From the NCBI GenBank assembly GCA_028751875.1, contig CM054165.1, positions 31,176,379 through 31,240,378 on the forward strand: a stretch of DNA of 64,000 nt, given 5' to 3'. This DNA is from Rapana venosa (Eukaryota; Mollusca; Gastropoda; Neogastropoda; Muricidae). The stretch's first letter is position 1. Every line of letters begins with the position of its first letter. The position numbers were made by a program, and so were the translations under genes. Below the pieces are notes generated by a model. The model did no database searches. It was not told where the DNA came from and worked only from the letters and a program-made list of their open reading frames with translations. Shown in pieces: positions 22,240 through 33,305 of the stretch.

Positions 22240-22874
22240 TTCGTAAAAATGGACAGGTTTTAACATGTTGGTTCTGAACGGGAAATGGTACCTTTAAATG
22301 GGGGGTTAAAAATTTGGTTTGCTCACTTCAAAAATCCACCATTGATAACCCCAGAGTTGTAGCCAAAAGGGGGTTTGGGGGTTTGGGGGGGAAGGGAACC
22401 AAGGAAGTGGGTGGGGAGGAATGAACCCCCGGGGGTCGTCAACTGCGGCGAATTTTAAAAAACCACAGGCACCGCCCCCTGGAGGGGGTAGATGGAGGGG
22501 CTGGATGTATCATTGTTTGGGGTTTTTCTCCACCCCCGGTGCCCATCCGGTTTGACCCTATGGTTGGCCAGGCGTTGATACGGGGAACGACAGCGTTTTT
22601 GGTTTAAACGTTTTTAATCTAAAATTATAGAGTTGGCATTGCGCAGCTTTTTGTTGGTTTTTTTTTTTTTTAGTGGAAAAAAATTTTTTGGGGGTGACAG
22701 TGGTGGTAAAATTAAAGGGCCCTCTATGGTCAGCAGGCTAATAAAGGGGGAGGATTGGTTTGGGTGGGTTGCCTCTTTCCTAGTTTCCCCGGGTGTATAC
22801 AATGAGGGAAATTTTTCACAGGTTTCCCATGATCATTCTCCTGCTGCCAAAGGTTTTGGGGGTTTGTTGTTTTT

Positions 22875-22918
<44 letters not shown>

Positions 22919-24200
22919 TTTTAAAAAAAAGAAAAGGGATGCTCACTGGGAAGGGAGGTAATCAGGCAGAATTGGGACGGACTTTTTCGCTTTACCCCCC
23001 CAAAAAAAAGAGAAAAAAAGAAAAGAAAAAAGGATTGGACGCTGTGGGCGTTCCAAGCAAACAGAGGACAGCTTGAGTGTTCCTCAGTGAAAATGCGAAG
23101 TATGTGCATCTGCAATCCGTCTTCCATCGCTTTGTACACGTTGATTTTCCTAGTCAGCTCTGCAAGAGAAAAAAACAACAAAAAAACCCCCCTCTCAGGG
23201 GGTATTAAATATATATAAATATATATAATAAATTTTATAATATTATAATTTAAATATATAAAATTATTAATGTGTGTGGTATTTTTGTTTTTAATTATAT
23301 ATAAAAAAAAAAAAAAAAAAAAAAAAATATTAATATAAGGGGGTTTTTTTTTGGTTGTTGTTATTTTGTTTTGTTTCGGGGTTGGGGGGGGGAGTCCCAC
23401 AAAAAGGGGGGAAAAAAAAAGTCTATCTTTGAACCCCCCCAGATCTTTTTCCGCCTTGTTATTCCCCTATGCCAGTCCTTGTCTGCGGCTTTTCTTCTGC
23501 TGTTTTTGTTGTTTTAAGGTTGTTTCGTTGGTCTTTTTTTCTTCTCAAAATTTTATAAAAAATTTCTCCCCCATCTTCTTTCTCTTTTTAAAAAAAGGGG
23601 GGGGGGGGGGGGGGGGGGGGGGAAATAGAGAGAGGGGAAGGGTGAGGGGGGGGAAAAGGGAAGTGGTGGTGGTGTGTTTTTTTTTTTTTAATGAAAAAAC
23701 ATGCACAAAACAAAAATGAGGGGATGTGATGTGTACATACATACACACCTGGAATTTGTGTGTGGTTTTCTTGTGTGTGTGTGTTGGTGGTGGTGTCTGC
23801 CTGGTGTGGGGTTTTTTTTGTTGTTTTTTTTTATTTCAAGGGGAAAAAGGGAAAAAGCACTCGTATCTTTTTTCATTTGCCCCCCTTTTGCATCGTTTTT
23901 GTAAATTTTGTCATCTGTTTCCCACCGGACACAATGGGCCCACTCTTCCAAAAGTGGAAAGGGTTTTAACTTTGGTGTGTGTGGTTTTGCGTGTGTGCAT
24001 CGCCCCGCCCCCCCCCCATACAACACTCACACATATATGTCACTCATATACACACACTCTGTCACCGCTTTTTTTCAAAATTTTTTTTTTCTCCTTCTGT
24101 TTCTCTATCTTCTTCTTTTTTTCCTACAATTTTTGCCCCCTTTTCTCCCCCCCCCCTCCCCCCCTCCTCCTCCCACTCCCCCCGCCCCCCCTCCCGCATG
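22240..24200. other. Stretch with abnormal homopolymer lengthening
   Basis: Runs of three to eight G, T, A or C are far more common than in the flanks, with G or C runs over 20 near 22885 and 23599. A reversed SINE-A copy at 23830-23985 is recognisable but its runs are distorted (ggggaaaaagggaaaaagcac for the usual ggataatggaataagcac). The pattern suggests low-accuracy consensus. No gene can be called here. Confidence 0.6.
23830..23985 (-). mobile_element. SINE-A copy, reverse, with distorted runs
   Basis: Contains gcactcgtatcttttttcat, tttgtaaattttgtcatctg and cacaatgggcccactcttcc in reverse SINE-A order. Most differences from other copies are run-length changes. Confidence 0.6.
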
Positions 24201-24334
24201 CTTGCGTTCAGTCCATCAATCAATCTTTCACATTATGACAACATTCAACATTTTACAATTTTTTTAAGCAGCCTCATTCATATTGTATAAATTTAAAAGC
24301 AAACAAGGCAAAACAACAAACAACAAAGACAGAA

Positions 24335-24480
24335 AGCAAAACACACACATGCACACACACACACATGCACGCGCATGCACCACATCACACACACACACAC
24401 ACACACAACACACACACACAACACACACACCACACACACACACAACCACACACCACACACACACACATGCTCACTCACAT
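24335..24480. repeat. CA microsatellite
   Basis: CA runs with ACAAC, CCAC and ATGCA variants. Confidence 0.95.
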
Positions 24481-24648
24481 CTTGTGCACACGTTAAATCC
24501 CGTTCCATTTTTCGTAAGAGTAGGCGATTGTGTGCCGGTGGGAACAAATGACAAAATTTACAAAACCACAAACACACGGGGACTGGATGTAAAAAAGCAC
24601 ATAAGTGCTTATTTCATTATCCTGGATATAAAAGAATTAAAAAAATAA
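24480..24648 (+). mobile_element. SINE-A 3' half
   Basis: From cttgtgcacacgttaaatcc through gtgtgccggtgggaac, ggggactggatgtaaaaaag and cattatcctggatataaaag to an A-rich end. Confidence 0.75.
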
Positions 24649-24659
24649 ATAAAAAATCT

Positions 24660-24886
24660 CTCCCACATGCACACACGCTCACACACACGCACACACGCAA
24701 CGCACACCACACACACACACACCACACACACACACACACACAACACACACACACACACACCACACACACACACACACACACACTTACTCTCTCTCTCTCC
24801 CTCTTTCTCACACACACACACACACACACACACAACCACCACCACACACACACACACACAATCACACACACACACTCACTCACCAC

Positions 24887-24936
<50 letters not shown>

Positions 24937-25083
24937 CTTCTCTCTCTCTCTCACACACACACACTCACACACTCATAGATGCAGACACAGAAACATGCAT
25001 CCAGACTCAGATATTCAATACACAGATGCATGAACACATGCACAAAAAGTACACAGACGGACAGACAGACACTGAGACACACA

Positions 25084-25144
<61 letters not shown>

Positions 25145-25165
25145 ACACCCTCACTCACTCACTCT
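24660..25165. repeat. CA and CT microsatellites
   Basis: CA-rich to 24780, mixed CT and CA to 24990, a short unique piece at 24990-25070, then CA to 25145. Confidence 0.95.
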
Positions 25166-25171
25166 CTCTTG

Positions 25172-25550
25172 GGGATGGGAAAGCCTAGTGGTTAGAACAT
25201 TGCACTGGCAATCTGACGACCCGGGTTCAATTCCCATTCGAGGGGATATTTTCCCCTGGAGTTAACATCAGTGCAGACTCCACTCTTCCGAAAGTCCTTC
25301 GGATGAGACTATAAACGGAGGCCCCGTGTGCGAATGCACACAGAACATCTTGCGCACATGTTAAATCCTTTTCGTAAGAGTAGGCCATTGTGTGCCTGTG
25401 GGAACAGATGACAGAATTTACAAAACCGCATACAGCGCTATATAAATTCCATACATTATTATTATTATTATTATTATACACACAGGGACTGGATGTAAAA
25501 AAGCACATGAGTGCTTATTCCATTTTCCTTGATATAAAAGAATTTTTTTT
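25172..25550 (+). mobile_element. Full-length SINE-A copy with a nested LINE-B tail
   Basis: Begins with a tRNA-like head: agcctagtggttagaac (box A region) and cccgggttcaattccc (box B, GGTTCRANNCC). Next come the body, the gaacatcttgcgcac block, the first tail module (ggactggatgtaaaaaagca) and a poly-purine end. Between gcatac and acacaggg lies a foreign piece, agcgctatataaattccata plus ATT repeats (about 25434-25475), which is the LINE-B 3' end. Confidence 0.85.
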
Positions 25551-25569
25551 TTAAAATCTCTCTTTCTCT

Positions 25570-25740
<171 letters not shown>

Positions 25741-26052
25741 ATTAACCTCACCTACCCCCTTCCCAACCCACCTACCCCTAACCCCACCTTCCAACCACCA
25801 TCACTACTCTCCTTTCCCACAGCAATACATTTTCATACCACGAAACAGCATAAAAGCCACGTCGGGTCTTGTGCTGTGCCGATCGGGGTGGAGAGGGGGT
25901 GGTATCAATAATTCAGGGTGGCTGGGTGGCTAGGCAAAGCTTGATTAGTTTCCGGGTAGATTTCCATCATCTTGACTCCGGGTATTGATCAATACGGGGT
26001 ACTATACTGGGTGGAGTCTGGACATTTTCATTGATGTTATTCTTGATGGAAG

Positions 26053-26088
<36 letters not shown>

Positions 26089-26196
26089 TGTGGTTGGTGT
26101 TTTGTGTGTGTGTGTTGTTTGTTGTGTGTTGTTGGTTTGTGTTTTTTTGTTTGTTGTTTGTTGTTGTTTGTGGTGGAGCTTTGAGTTGAGAGGGTC

Positions 26197-26668
26197 ATGA
26201 ATTGGTAGAGGCGGTTAACTTATTTTACTTATTGTAGGAATGGTTTAGATTGTTTATTATGAAACTTGTTATTGTTATGCATTGGTCAGAGATATATGTT
26301 TGCGTGCGCTTACTCTTCTGTGCATGCTCATAAACATTGTATTTTTTAATTTTTTATTTTATTCATTTCGAGGATAATGGAATAAACACCCATGTGCTTT
26401 TCTTTTTTACAACCAGTCCCCGTGTGTATGCAGTTTTGTCAATTTTGTCATCCGTTCCCATGGCACATCATGGCCTACTCTTCCAAAAAGCTGAACGGGT
26501 TTTAACATGTGCGGAAGATGTTCGCGAATTGGTAGAGGCAGTTATGTATTGTAGGAATGGTTTAGATTGTTCATCATGAAAACTTGTTATTGTTATACAT
26601 TGGTCATGTGTGCAGAGATATATTAATATGTTTGCATGCCCTTACACTTCTGTGCATGCTCTTAAAAC
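26197..26668. repeat. Direct duplication of about 140 bp around a SINE
   Basis: 26197-26338 and 26522-26668 share aattggtagaggc, gtaggaatggtttagattgt, acttgttattgttat and cttctgtgcatgctc in order. A reversed SINE-A (26360-26515) lies between them. Confidence 0.75.
26360..26515 (-). mobile_element. SINE-A fragment, reverse
   Basis: Carries aggataatggaataaacacc, ccagtccccgtgtgtatgca, gttttgtcaattttgtcatc and ggcctactcttccaaaaagc. Confidence 0.7.
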
Positions 26669-26739
26669 ATGTATGCATGTAGGTATACACACTCATACAT
26701 ACATACAAGTGCACATATGCGTACACACATGTGTATACA

Positions 26740-26745
26740 CCCACG

Positions 26746-26834
<89 letters not shown>

Positions 26835-26995
26835 CTTGCGCACACGTCAAAACCTGTTCTGCTTTTTGAAAGAGTAGGTCATTGTGTGCCGTGGGAACGG
26901 ATGACAAAATTTATGAAAACTGCATACACACAGGGACTGGATGTTAAAAAATCACTCGAGTGCTTATTCCATTATCCTTGAAATAAAAGAAAGAC
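26740..26995 (+). mobile_element. CA run and SINE-A 3' half
   Basis: CA repeats (26748-26834) run straight into cttgcgcacacgtcaaaacc, ggaacggatgacaaaattta, cagggactggatgtt and ttatccttgaaataaaagaa. Confidence 0.7.
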
Positions 26996-27024
26996 AGAAA
27001 GAAAGAAAGAACACACACACAGAG

Positions 27025-27335
27025 GATGGGATCGCTTGGGGATTTGATTTGTAGCATTGCACTTTGTGCTGGTGATCTCCCCTGTTTGAACCCTGCTTAA
27101 AATAGATTTTTTCCCCCTGGAGTTAACATTAGTACTGACTCCACTCCCCACCCCAAATACTTCGGATGAGACTAAGTATAAATCAAGGACTTGTATGCGA
27201 ACACATGCAGAACATATTGCGCACATGTAAAAAACCTGTTCCGGTTTTTGTAAGAGAAGGCCATAGTGTGCCAGTGGGACAGACGACAAAATTGACCAAA
27301 CCGCATGCACACAGGGACAGGATGTATTTATTTTA
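27025..27335 (+). mobile_element. SINE-A copy, diverged
   Basis: A worn head (gggatcgcttggggatttg, box B-like tgtttgaaccc) precedes ctggagttaacattagtact, ttcggatgagactaagtata and gcagaacatattgcgcacat. It then reaches cagggacaggatgt. Confidence 0.65.
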
Positions 27336-27339
27336 TTAT

Positions 27340-27600
27340 TTATTTATTTATTTATTTATTCTTTTATATCAAGGATAATGGAATAAGCACTCATGTGCTT
27401 TTTTACATCCAGTCCCCGTGTGTATGCGGTTTTGTAATTTTGTCATCTGTTTCCACCGGCACACAATGGCCTAGTCTTCTGAAAAGCAGACCAGGTGTGC
27501 GCAAGATGTTCTGCATGCGTTCGAACATGGGGCCTCGGTTCATAGTTTCATCCGAAGATCACATGAGCACTTATTCCATCATGCTTGAAATAAAAGAATT
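27340..27600 (-). mobile_element. SINE-A copy, reverse, abutting a forward copy
   Basis: cttttatatcaaggataatg, catccagtccccgtgtgtat, ggcacacaatggcctagtct and gcgcaagatgttctgcatgc run in reverse order up to tcatagtttcatccgaag. A short forward tail (gcttgaaataaaagaa) closes the pair, so two copies lie tail to tail. Confidence 0.7.
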
Positions 27601-27929
27601 TAAGTAAACAAGTAAAACGTAGAGAAACACACATACATTAAGTAAGCCAAAATCAATGAAACCCTTTCCTTGCCCGGATCGCAAGCTCAACACTCAAACC
27701 ACTACACTATCCCAGCCCCGTCCCCTCCACCTCCCCTCCCCTCCACATCCCCTCCCCTCCCCCCCCCTCCCCCCCCTCCCCTCCACATCCCCCGATTGAA
27801 CTTTATTTGACTTCTCCCTGAACTCTTGGAGGAGTGGTTTGGGTCACTGCACTAAACCTGGCAGAGCCCATCTCTCTCTTGAATAAATAAATTTTGTGTG
27901 TGTGTGTGCGTGTGTAAAAAAAAAGTAAA

Positions 27930-28167
27930 GTGTAAGGTGTTCCCATAATCTATGCGGTCATCGGGGAGCGAGGTGTCAGAGACCTCAGCTTCTCTAGGGA
28001 CCGGAATATTGAGGGCGGCAGCGCCCATCTCCTCTCCCTCGCTGCTTTACCTTCCCTGACCCTAAAGAGGGCTGGTACCCATTGACTGCTGGGTGAAGTG
28101 GGGGACTGTACTTGAAGCCAAGGCATGCAAAAGGTCACCTATCCACTTGGTAACCACGCTTGATGCA
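27930..28167 (-). mobile_element. SINE-5S copy, reverse, head truncated
   Basis: The tail region is clear (gcgaggtgtcagagacctca, ggcggcagcgcccatctcct, cgctgctttaccttccctga). The 5S-like part is present as ggtcacctatccacttggta and accacgcttgatgc, but the tRNA-like head is missing. Confidence 0.65.
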
Positions 28168-28224
28168 CAGCAGTGTGAAGACATTCTCAACATAGGAATG
28201 TGAAATGTCCTGATCCTTATTATT

Positions 28225-28620
28225 GTCTATCATGGTCGACGATGACCTCCAAAACAGCAGAGGAGGCAGCTGCTGTTTCGGAAATTGGGCAGAAATTTGA
28301 TGATAGTGGAGATGCCTTGCCCACAGTACAACCCCACTCTCTCGGCCAAGTGGGCATAAGGACAGTCAGCGTTGGAGATGTTCTCCAAAGGCCAACTAGC
28401 CCCCACGTACATAAGGACTGTACAAGTTCGGCATCCTCGTCAGAGAGTCATAGTCGATCACTAAAGACTAAGCTGTAAAGTGGAATTCCGTGAGTGGGAA
28501 AGAAAGCCACTGGTCATACAGCCTCTCACTTTGCTGTTGTTGCCCCCCCCCCCCCCCCCCTTCCCCCCCAGCGTCAACGGTTTTAATCAAGAACTGGGAT
28601 AAAGCCCAGGCGCTGAAGGC
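28225..28620 (+). repeat. Repeat-C copy 2
   Basis: Follows copy 1 almost base for base from gacgatgacctccaaaacag to cactttgctgttg, then continues past a C run (28543-28560) into agcgtcaacggttttaatca, as copy 1 does. One internal segment is a few bases shorter. Confidence 0.75.
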
Positions 28621-28624
28621 ATCA

Positions 28625-29715
28625 AAGTGAAATGATAATAATGATAATAATAATAATAATAATGATAAATGGAACTTATATAGCGCTATATCTTGCAAAG
28701 ACAAATCAAAGCGCATGCATTCAACCTAATCTTACACAGTCATACAACCAATGACAAATAATCATTAGTTCAAACAGATATTACAAACATGGTACGCTGC
28801 AGACCAAATCTATGAAATAAAATTGCAATAGTCAAATGTTTTTCAAAAGCACACACACACACACACACAGGTCATATACTTTAGCAGGGTGATAGGACAT
28901 GGGTTAATGAAGGGTGGGATAGTTCTGATATGAAACAGGAGGGGGGAATCTTAGGTTTGAAATAAATATGTCTTGAGGCTAGATTTAAAAGTGTCATAGC
29001 TAGGCTTCTGGCGAAGAGAGAGAGGGAGCTCATTCCAGGTCGATGGACCCGAAATAGAGAAAGAGCGGCGGCCAACGGTAGATTGGTCGAATCTAGGTAT
29101 TCGTAGGCACAAGGTATCTGCAGCAGAGCGGAGGGAACGTGAAAGAGTGTACAGGTTAAGACATTCATAGAGGTAGGAGGGTGCAGTTTTGTGGAGACAT
29201 TTGTAACAGAGGGTACTGATCTTATAATATACTCTCTGTGGCACAGGCAGCCAGTGGAGAGATCGCAAGAGGGGGGTAATGTGCTCCGACTTTTTGAGAA
29301 CTAGTCGAGCTGCGGAGTTTTTTGTACGTTGAAGGGAGTGGATAGATGATGCTGGCAGACCAGACAAAAGAGAATTGCAATAGTCCAGACGTGAAAGAAT
29401 GAGAGAAGTGACAAGTTTGGCTGTTGCATCGGTGGACAGGTACTTTCGAATTGCACTAATACGCTAACAACTGAGAGTAGCACGACTGACAGGTCTGAGT
29501 GATGAATTTTTGCATAGAGAGTGTGTTGTCAGTAACACAACACCTAGATACCTCACAGCAGTGGATAGAGGGACTGATGCATTGCCGAGTTCTATTGAAG
29601 CTGTCGTGATGGAAGAGAGTCTGTGTTTGGTCCCTACGAGCATGGCTTCGGTTTTATCTGCATTTAGCTCTCATTTGTTCCGTGTCATCAAATGTGCGCG
29701 TGCTTGAACTAACGC
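28625..29715 (-). mobile_element. LINE-B 3' part: reverse-transcriptase end and tail
   Basis: On the minus strand 29715-28951 encodes the C-terminal part of a non-LTR retrotransposon polyprotein. Visible motifs are [46 protein letters not shown] and [13 protein letters not shown]. These match the region after the RT catalytic core in many animal LINEs. One short break near 29370-29500 (stops or a shift) shows that it is dead. Downstream are a CA run, the tail gcgctatatcttgcaaagac (as read on +) and ATT repeats. It inserted antisense to the filamin-like gene. Confidence 0.85.
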
Positions 29716-29748
29716 ACTTGGTGTTGTTTTTCTCACTCTTTTTTTTTG

Positions 29749-29784
<36 letters not shown>

Positions 29785-29797
29785 CTGTACCTGGCAG

Positions 29798-30011
29798 ACT
29801 GGAGAACTGCACCACGGCCATGAACATCGCCCACCAGCACCTCAACATCCCCATGGTGGTCCGCCCAGAGGACCTGGCCTCGCCTCACCTGGACGACCTG
29901 TCGGGCATGACCTACCTGTCCTACTACATGATGCCAGACTCCCCCGGCTACTTCGCCACCCGCCGCCAGATCCGCCTGCTTTTGCAGGCTGGCACCTGCG
30001 ACAACTTCACC
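29798..30011 (+). CDS. Filamin-like gene, exon c: end of CH2 and start of CH3
   Basis: 214 bases after the acceptor tacctggcag, phase 2 in, phase 0 out, donor GTGAGT. LENCTTAMNIAHQHLNIPMV completes CH2, and RPEDLASPHLDDLSGMTYLS is its last helix (the family reads PEDL then TYLS). Next comes DSPGYFATRRQIRLLLQAGTC and the CH3 start, ending CDNFT, which continues as TDWNDG in the next exon. GC is high. The last 24 bases (29988-30011) are preceded by tttttgcag-like sequence and recur four times downstream with splice signals, so a 24-base alternative end is conceivable here. Confidence 0.93.
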
Positions 30012-30430
30012 GTGAGTTGGTGGTGGTGGTGGTGTTGTGTGTGTGTGTGTTGTTGTGTTGTGTGTGTGTGTGTGTGTGTGGGGGGGGGGGGGTTGTGGGG
30101 GGGGTTTGTGTGTGTGGGGGGGGGTGTCACAGTGTGTTGTGTGTGTGTGTGTGGAGAGAGGGAGAGAGAGAAAGAGAGAGAGAGAGAGGAGGTGGAGGGA
30201 GGGGGTTGGGGGGGAGGGGTGGGGGAGAGGAGGTTGGAGGGGGAGAGGGGATTGGAGGGAGAGAGAGATAGAGGGAGGGTGGTAGTTGGAGGGAGAGAGA
30301 GAGAGAGAGAGGAGGAGGGGGAGAGAGAGAAGAGAGAGAGAGAGAAAGAGAGAGGGAGAGAGAGAGAGAGAGAGAGAGGGAGGGAGAGAAGGAGGGAGAG
30401 GGGGTTGGCGAGATTCTCCTCATTCTGCAG
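30012..30430. repeat. TG and GA low-complexity spacer
   Basis: TGG, TG and G runs begin directly at the donor of exon c, then GA-rich purine repeats lead to the first duplicated exon end. Confidence 0.9.
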
Positions 30431-30454
30431 GATGGCACCTGCGACAACTTCACA
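30431..30454 (+). other. Microexon-like duplicate 1 of the exon c end
   Basis: 24 bases after cattctgcag and before GTGAGT, coding DGTCDNFT. It matches the last eight codons of exon c apart from A to D and a silent final base. Confidence 0.65.
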
Positions 30455-30526
30455 GTGAGTTGGTGGTGTGTTGTTCTCTGTGAGTGTGTGTGTGTGTGTG
30501 TGTCACTGTGTGTGTGTGTCACTGTA

Positions 30527-30586
<60 letters not shown>

Positions 30587-30621
30587 TGTGTGTCACTGTA
30601 TGTGTGTGTGTGTCACTGTGT

Positions 30622-30652
<31 letters not shown>

Positions 30653-30663
30653 TGTGTGTCACT

Positions 30664-30696
<33 letters not shown>

Positions 30697-30785
30697 GAGA
30701 GAGAGACAGAGAGAGGAGGGAGGGGGGGGGGAGGGGAGGGTGGTTGGAGGGAGAGGGGGGTTGGCGAGATAGGCTCATTCTGCAG

Positions 30786-30809
30786 GCTGGCACTTGCGAC
30801 AACTTCACT
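30786..30809 (+). other. Microexon-like duplicate 2 of the exon c end
   Basis: Same layout (cattctgcag before, GTGAGT after), coding [11 protein letters not shown] replaces ACC at two threonines, both silent. Confidence 0.65.
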
Positions 30810-30982
30810 GTGAGTTGTTCTGTGTGTGTGTGTGTGTGTGTGGAGAGAGAGAGACAGAGAGAGAGAGAGAGGAGGAGGTAGAGGGAGGGGGGTGGGGGGG
30901 GGGGGTGTTTGGAAGGAGAGGGGGTTGGAGGGAGAGGGGGTTGGAGGGAGAGGGGGTTGGCGAGATCCTCCTCATTCTGCAG

Positions 30983-31006
30983 GCTGGCACCTGCGACAAC
31001 TTCACG
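30983..31006 (+). other. Microexon-like duplicate 3 of the exon c end
   Basis: cattctgcag, then 24 bases coding AGTCDNFT with final ACG, then GTGAGT. Preceded by a GA and ggggttggcgaga spacer shared by all four duplicates. Confidence 0.65.
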
Positions 31007-31042
31007 GTGAGTTGTTGTTGTGTTGTTGTTCTGTGTGTTGTG

Positions 31043-31096
<54 letters not shown>

Positions 31097-31150
31097 TGTG
31101 TGTGGTGTGTGTGTGTGTGGTGTGTGTGTGGAGAGAGAGAGAGAGAAGAG

Positions 31151-31182
<32 letters not shown>

Positions 31183-31252
31183 AGGAGAGAGAAGGAGGGA
31201 AGAGAGAGAGAGAGAGAGGGGGAGAGAGAGGAGATGAGAGAGAGAGAGAGAG

Positions 31253-31298
<46 letters not shown>

Positions 31299-31332
31299 AG
31301 AGGGGGTTGGCGAGATCCTCCTCATTCTGCAG

Positions 31333-31356
31333 GCTGGCACCTGCGACAACTTCACA
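31333..31356 (+). other. Microexon-like duplicate 4 of the exon c end
   Basis: cattctgcag, AGTCDNFT with final ACA, GTGAGT. Farthest copy from exon c, about 2.76 kb before the true next exon. Confidence 0.65.
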
Positions 31357-31359
31357 GTG

Positions 31360-31383
31360 AGTTGTTCTGTGTGTGTGTGTGTC

Positions 31384-31423
<40 letters not shown>

Positions 31424-32280
31424 TGTGTGTCACTGTGTGTGTGTGGTGTGGTGTGTGTGTCATTGTGTGTGTGTGGAGAGACGGAGAGAGAGAGAGAGGA
31501 GAGAGAGAGGGGAGGAGGGAGGAGGAGGAGGAGGGGAGGGAGGGAGGGGGTGGGGGGAGGAGGAGGGGGTTGGAGGGAGGGGAGGAGATAGAGGGAGGGG
31601 GGTAGTTGGAGGGAGAGAGAGAGGGGGAGAGGGGGAGGAGGAGGAGGGAGGGAGGGGGGTGGGGAGAGGAGGTTGGAAGGGGAGAGGGGGTTGGAGGGAG
31701 GGAGAGATAGAGGGAGGGGGGTAGTTGGAGGGAGAGAGAGAGAGAGAGAGGAGGGGGGTGGGGGAGGGGAGAGGGGGGTTGGAGGGAGAGAGAGATAGAG
31801 GGGCCGGGGGAGGGTGGAGAGAGGAGGGAGAGGGGGGGGTTGGTTGGAGGGAGAGAGAGGAGGAGGGGAGGGAGGGGGGGTGGGGGTGGGGGGTGTTGGA
31901 GGGAGAGAGAGAGGAGGAGGAGGGAGGGGGGGGTTGGTTGGAGGGAGAGAGAGAGAGGAGGACGGAGGGGGGGTTGGTTGGAGGGAGAGAGAGGGAGGGG
32001 GGGTGTTGGTTGGAGGGAGAGAGAGGGAGGGAGGGGGGGGGTTGGAGAGGAGAGAGAGAGAGAGAGGGAGGAGGAGGGAGGGGGGGTGGTTGGAGGGAGA
32101 GAGAGAGGGAAGGGGGCGGTTGGTTGGAGGGAGAGAGAGAGAGAGAGGAGGAGGGAGGGGGGGGGGGGTGTTGGAGAGAGAGAGGAGGAGCAGGGAGGGG
32201 GGGGGGGGGGGGGTGGTTGGAGGGAGAAAGAGAGGGAGGGGGGGGGGGGTTGGTTGGAGGGAGAGAGAGAGAATGGAAAT
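31360..32280. repeat. TG then purine-rich minisatellite
   Basis: TG runs with gtcactg inserts to 31475, then AG-rich units containing gggttggttggagggagaga repeated about every 40-60 bases to 32270. Strong strand bias (purine on +). Confidence 0.9.
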
Positions 32281-32348
32281 GAATTTTATTTAAAGAGGGT
32301 TATGACATTTAATTATTTTAAAAAAATTTAAAGTTATTTATCTATTTT

Positions 32349-32672
32349 ATTCTTTTATATCGAGGATAATGGAATAAGCACTTATGCGCTTTTTTTTTTA
32401 CATCCAGTCCCTGTGTGTGTGCGGTTTTGTCAGTTCTGTCATCTGTTCCCACCGGCACACAATGGCCTACTCTTACGAAAAGCGGAACAGGATTTAACGT
32501 GTGCGCAAGATGTTCTGCGTGCGTTCGCATACACGGGGCCTTGGTTTATAGTCTCTTCCGAAGGACGTTTGGGGGAGAGTGGAGTCTGCACTGACGTTAA
32601 CTCCAGGGGAAAATATTATCCCCTTGAACGGGAATTGAACCCGGGTTGTCAGATTGCGAGCGCATGCAAAAA
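32349..32672 (-). mobile_element. SINE-A near-complete copy, reverse
   Basis: Reversed order from ttatatcgaggataatggaa through ggcacacaatggcctactct, gcgcaagatgttctgcgtgc and tgacgttaactccagggga to tgaacccgggttgtcagatt (box B) and part of the head. Confidence 0.8.
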
Positions 32673-33130
32673 AACTCTGTGTGTGTGTGTGGGGGGGGGG
32701 TCGGGGGGGGGGGGGGGGGGGGATCAGTTCTTTATCCCAGACAGAAAGAGATAGCAGACCAGACCAACAACATGTCTGTTACCAGGACCAGTCAAAAATC
32801 TATCGGACTCACCTGTCTGTCTGTCTGTCTGCCTGCTTGCTGGTTCTGTTCTGTTCTGTGTCATTGCGGGACAGGGGAAAGAATGCCTGGGGGTTAGAGC
32901 ATTGCTTTCGCAATCTGGTGGTGACAGTTAAAGGGAAAGAACTCATTTGAAAGGAAGGCTAATTCAAGCTAACAGCGTGTGTAGTTTCCCTTGGATTGAA
33001 CATGATTTAAGTTGTCTTTAAAAAAAAAAAAGTTAGTTATTGTCACATGAAATAGCTACACCTCAGCATTTTGGGGTGAAGTAAGTGTCGTAACTTTGAG
33101 TTATGATGTAACATAATTGAGTTAAAACCT
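32672..33130. other. Intron sequence with TG/G run and little else
   Basis: G runs at 32690-32722 and short CTGT units at 32815-32845. At 32881-32925 the phrase gggttagagcattgctttcg and caatctggtgg resembles a SINE-A head without its body. Confidence 0.45.
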
Positions 33131-33134
33131 GATG

Positions 33135-33305
33135 TAACATCATTGAGTTAAAACCTGTTTCACCTTTCGGAAGAGTAGGCCAGTTGTGCTAGTGGGAACA
33201 GATGACGCAGTTTACAAAACTTCATGCTCATGACGACTTGGTGTGAAAAAGTTTTTAAAATCCTACATGCATGCTTATTCCATTCTTGAAATGAAAGAAT
33301 AAACA
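33135..33305 (+). mobile_element. SINE-A fragment, diverged
   Basis: Carries gtttcacctttcggaagagt, gtgggaacagatgacgcag and attccattcttgaaatgaaa, with gaps against the consensus. Confidence 0.55.

Noticed and set aside
25172..25240. Possible tRNA gene at the head of SINE-A (and 57130, 59400, 53350)
   Set aside because: Box A and box B are present, but the acceptor stem does not close and the SINE body follows. These are tRNA-derived repeats.
30037..32331. Many Cys-Val, Arg-Glu and Gly-rich frames after exon c
   Set aside because: Translations of TG and GA repeats between and after the duplicated exon ends.
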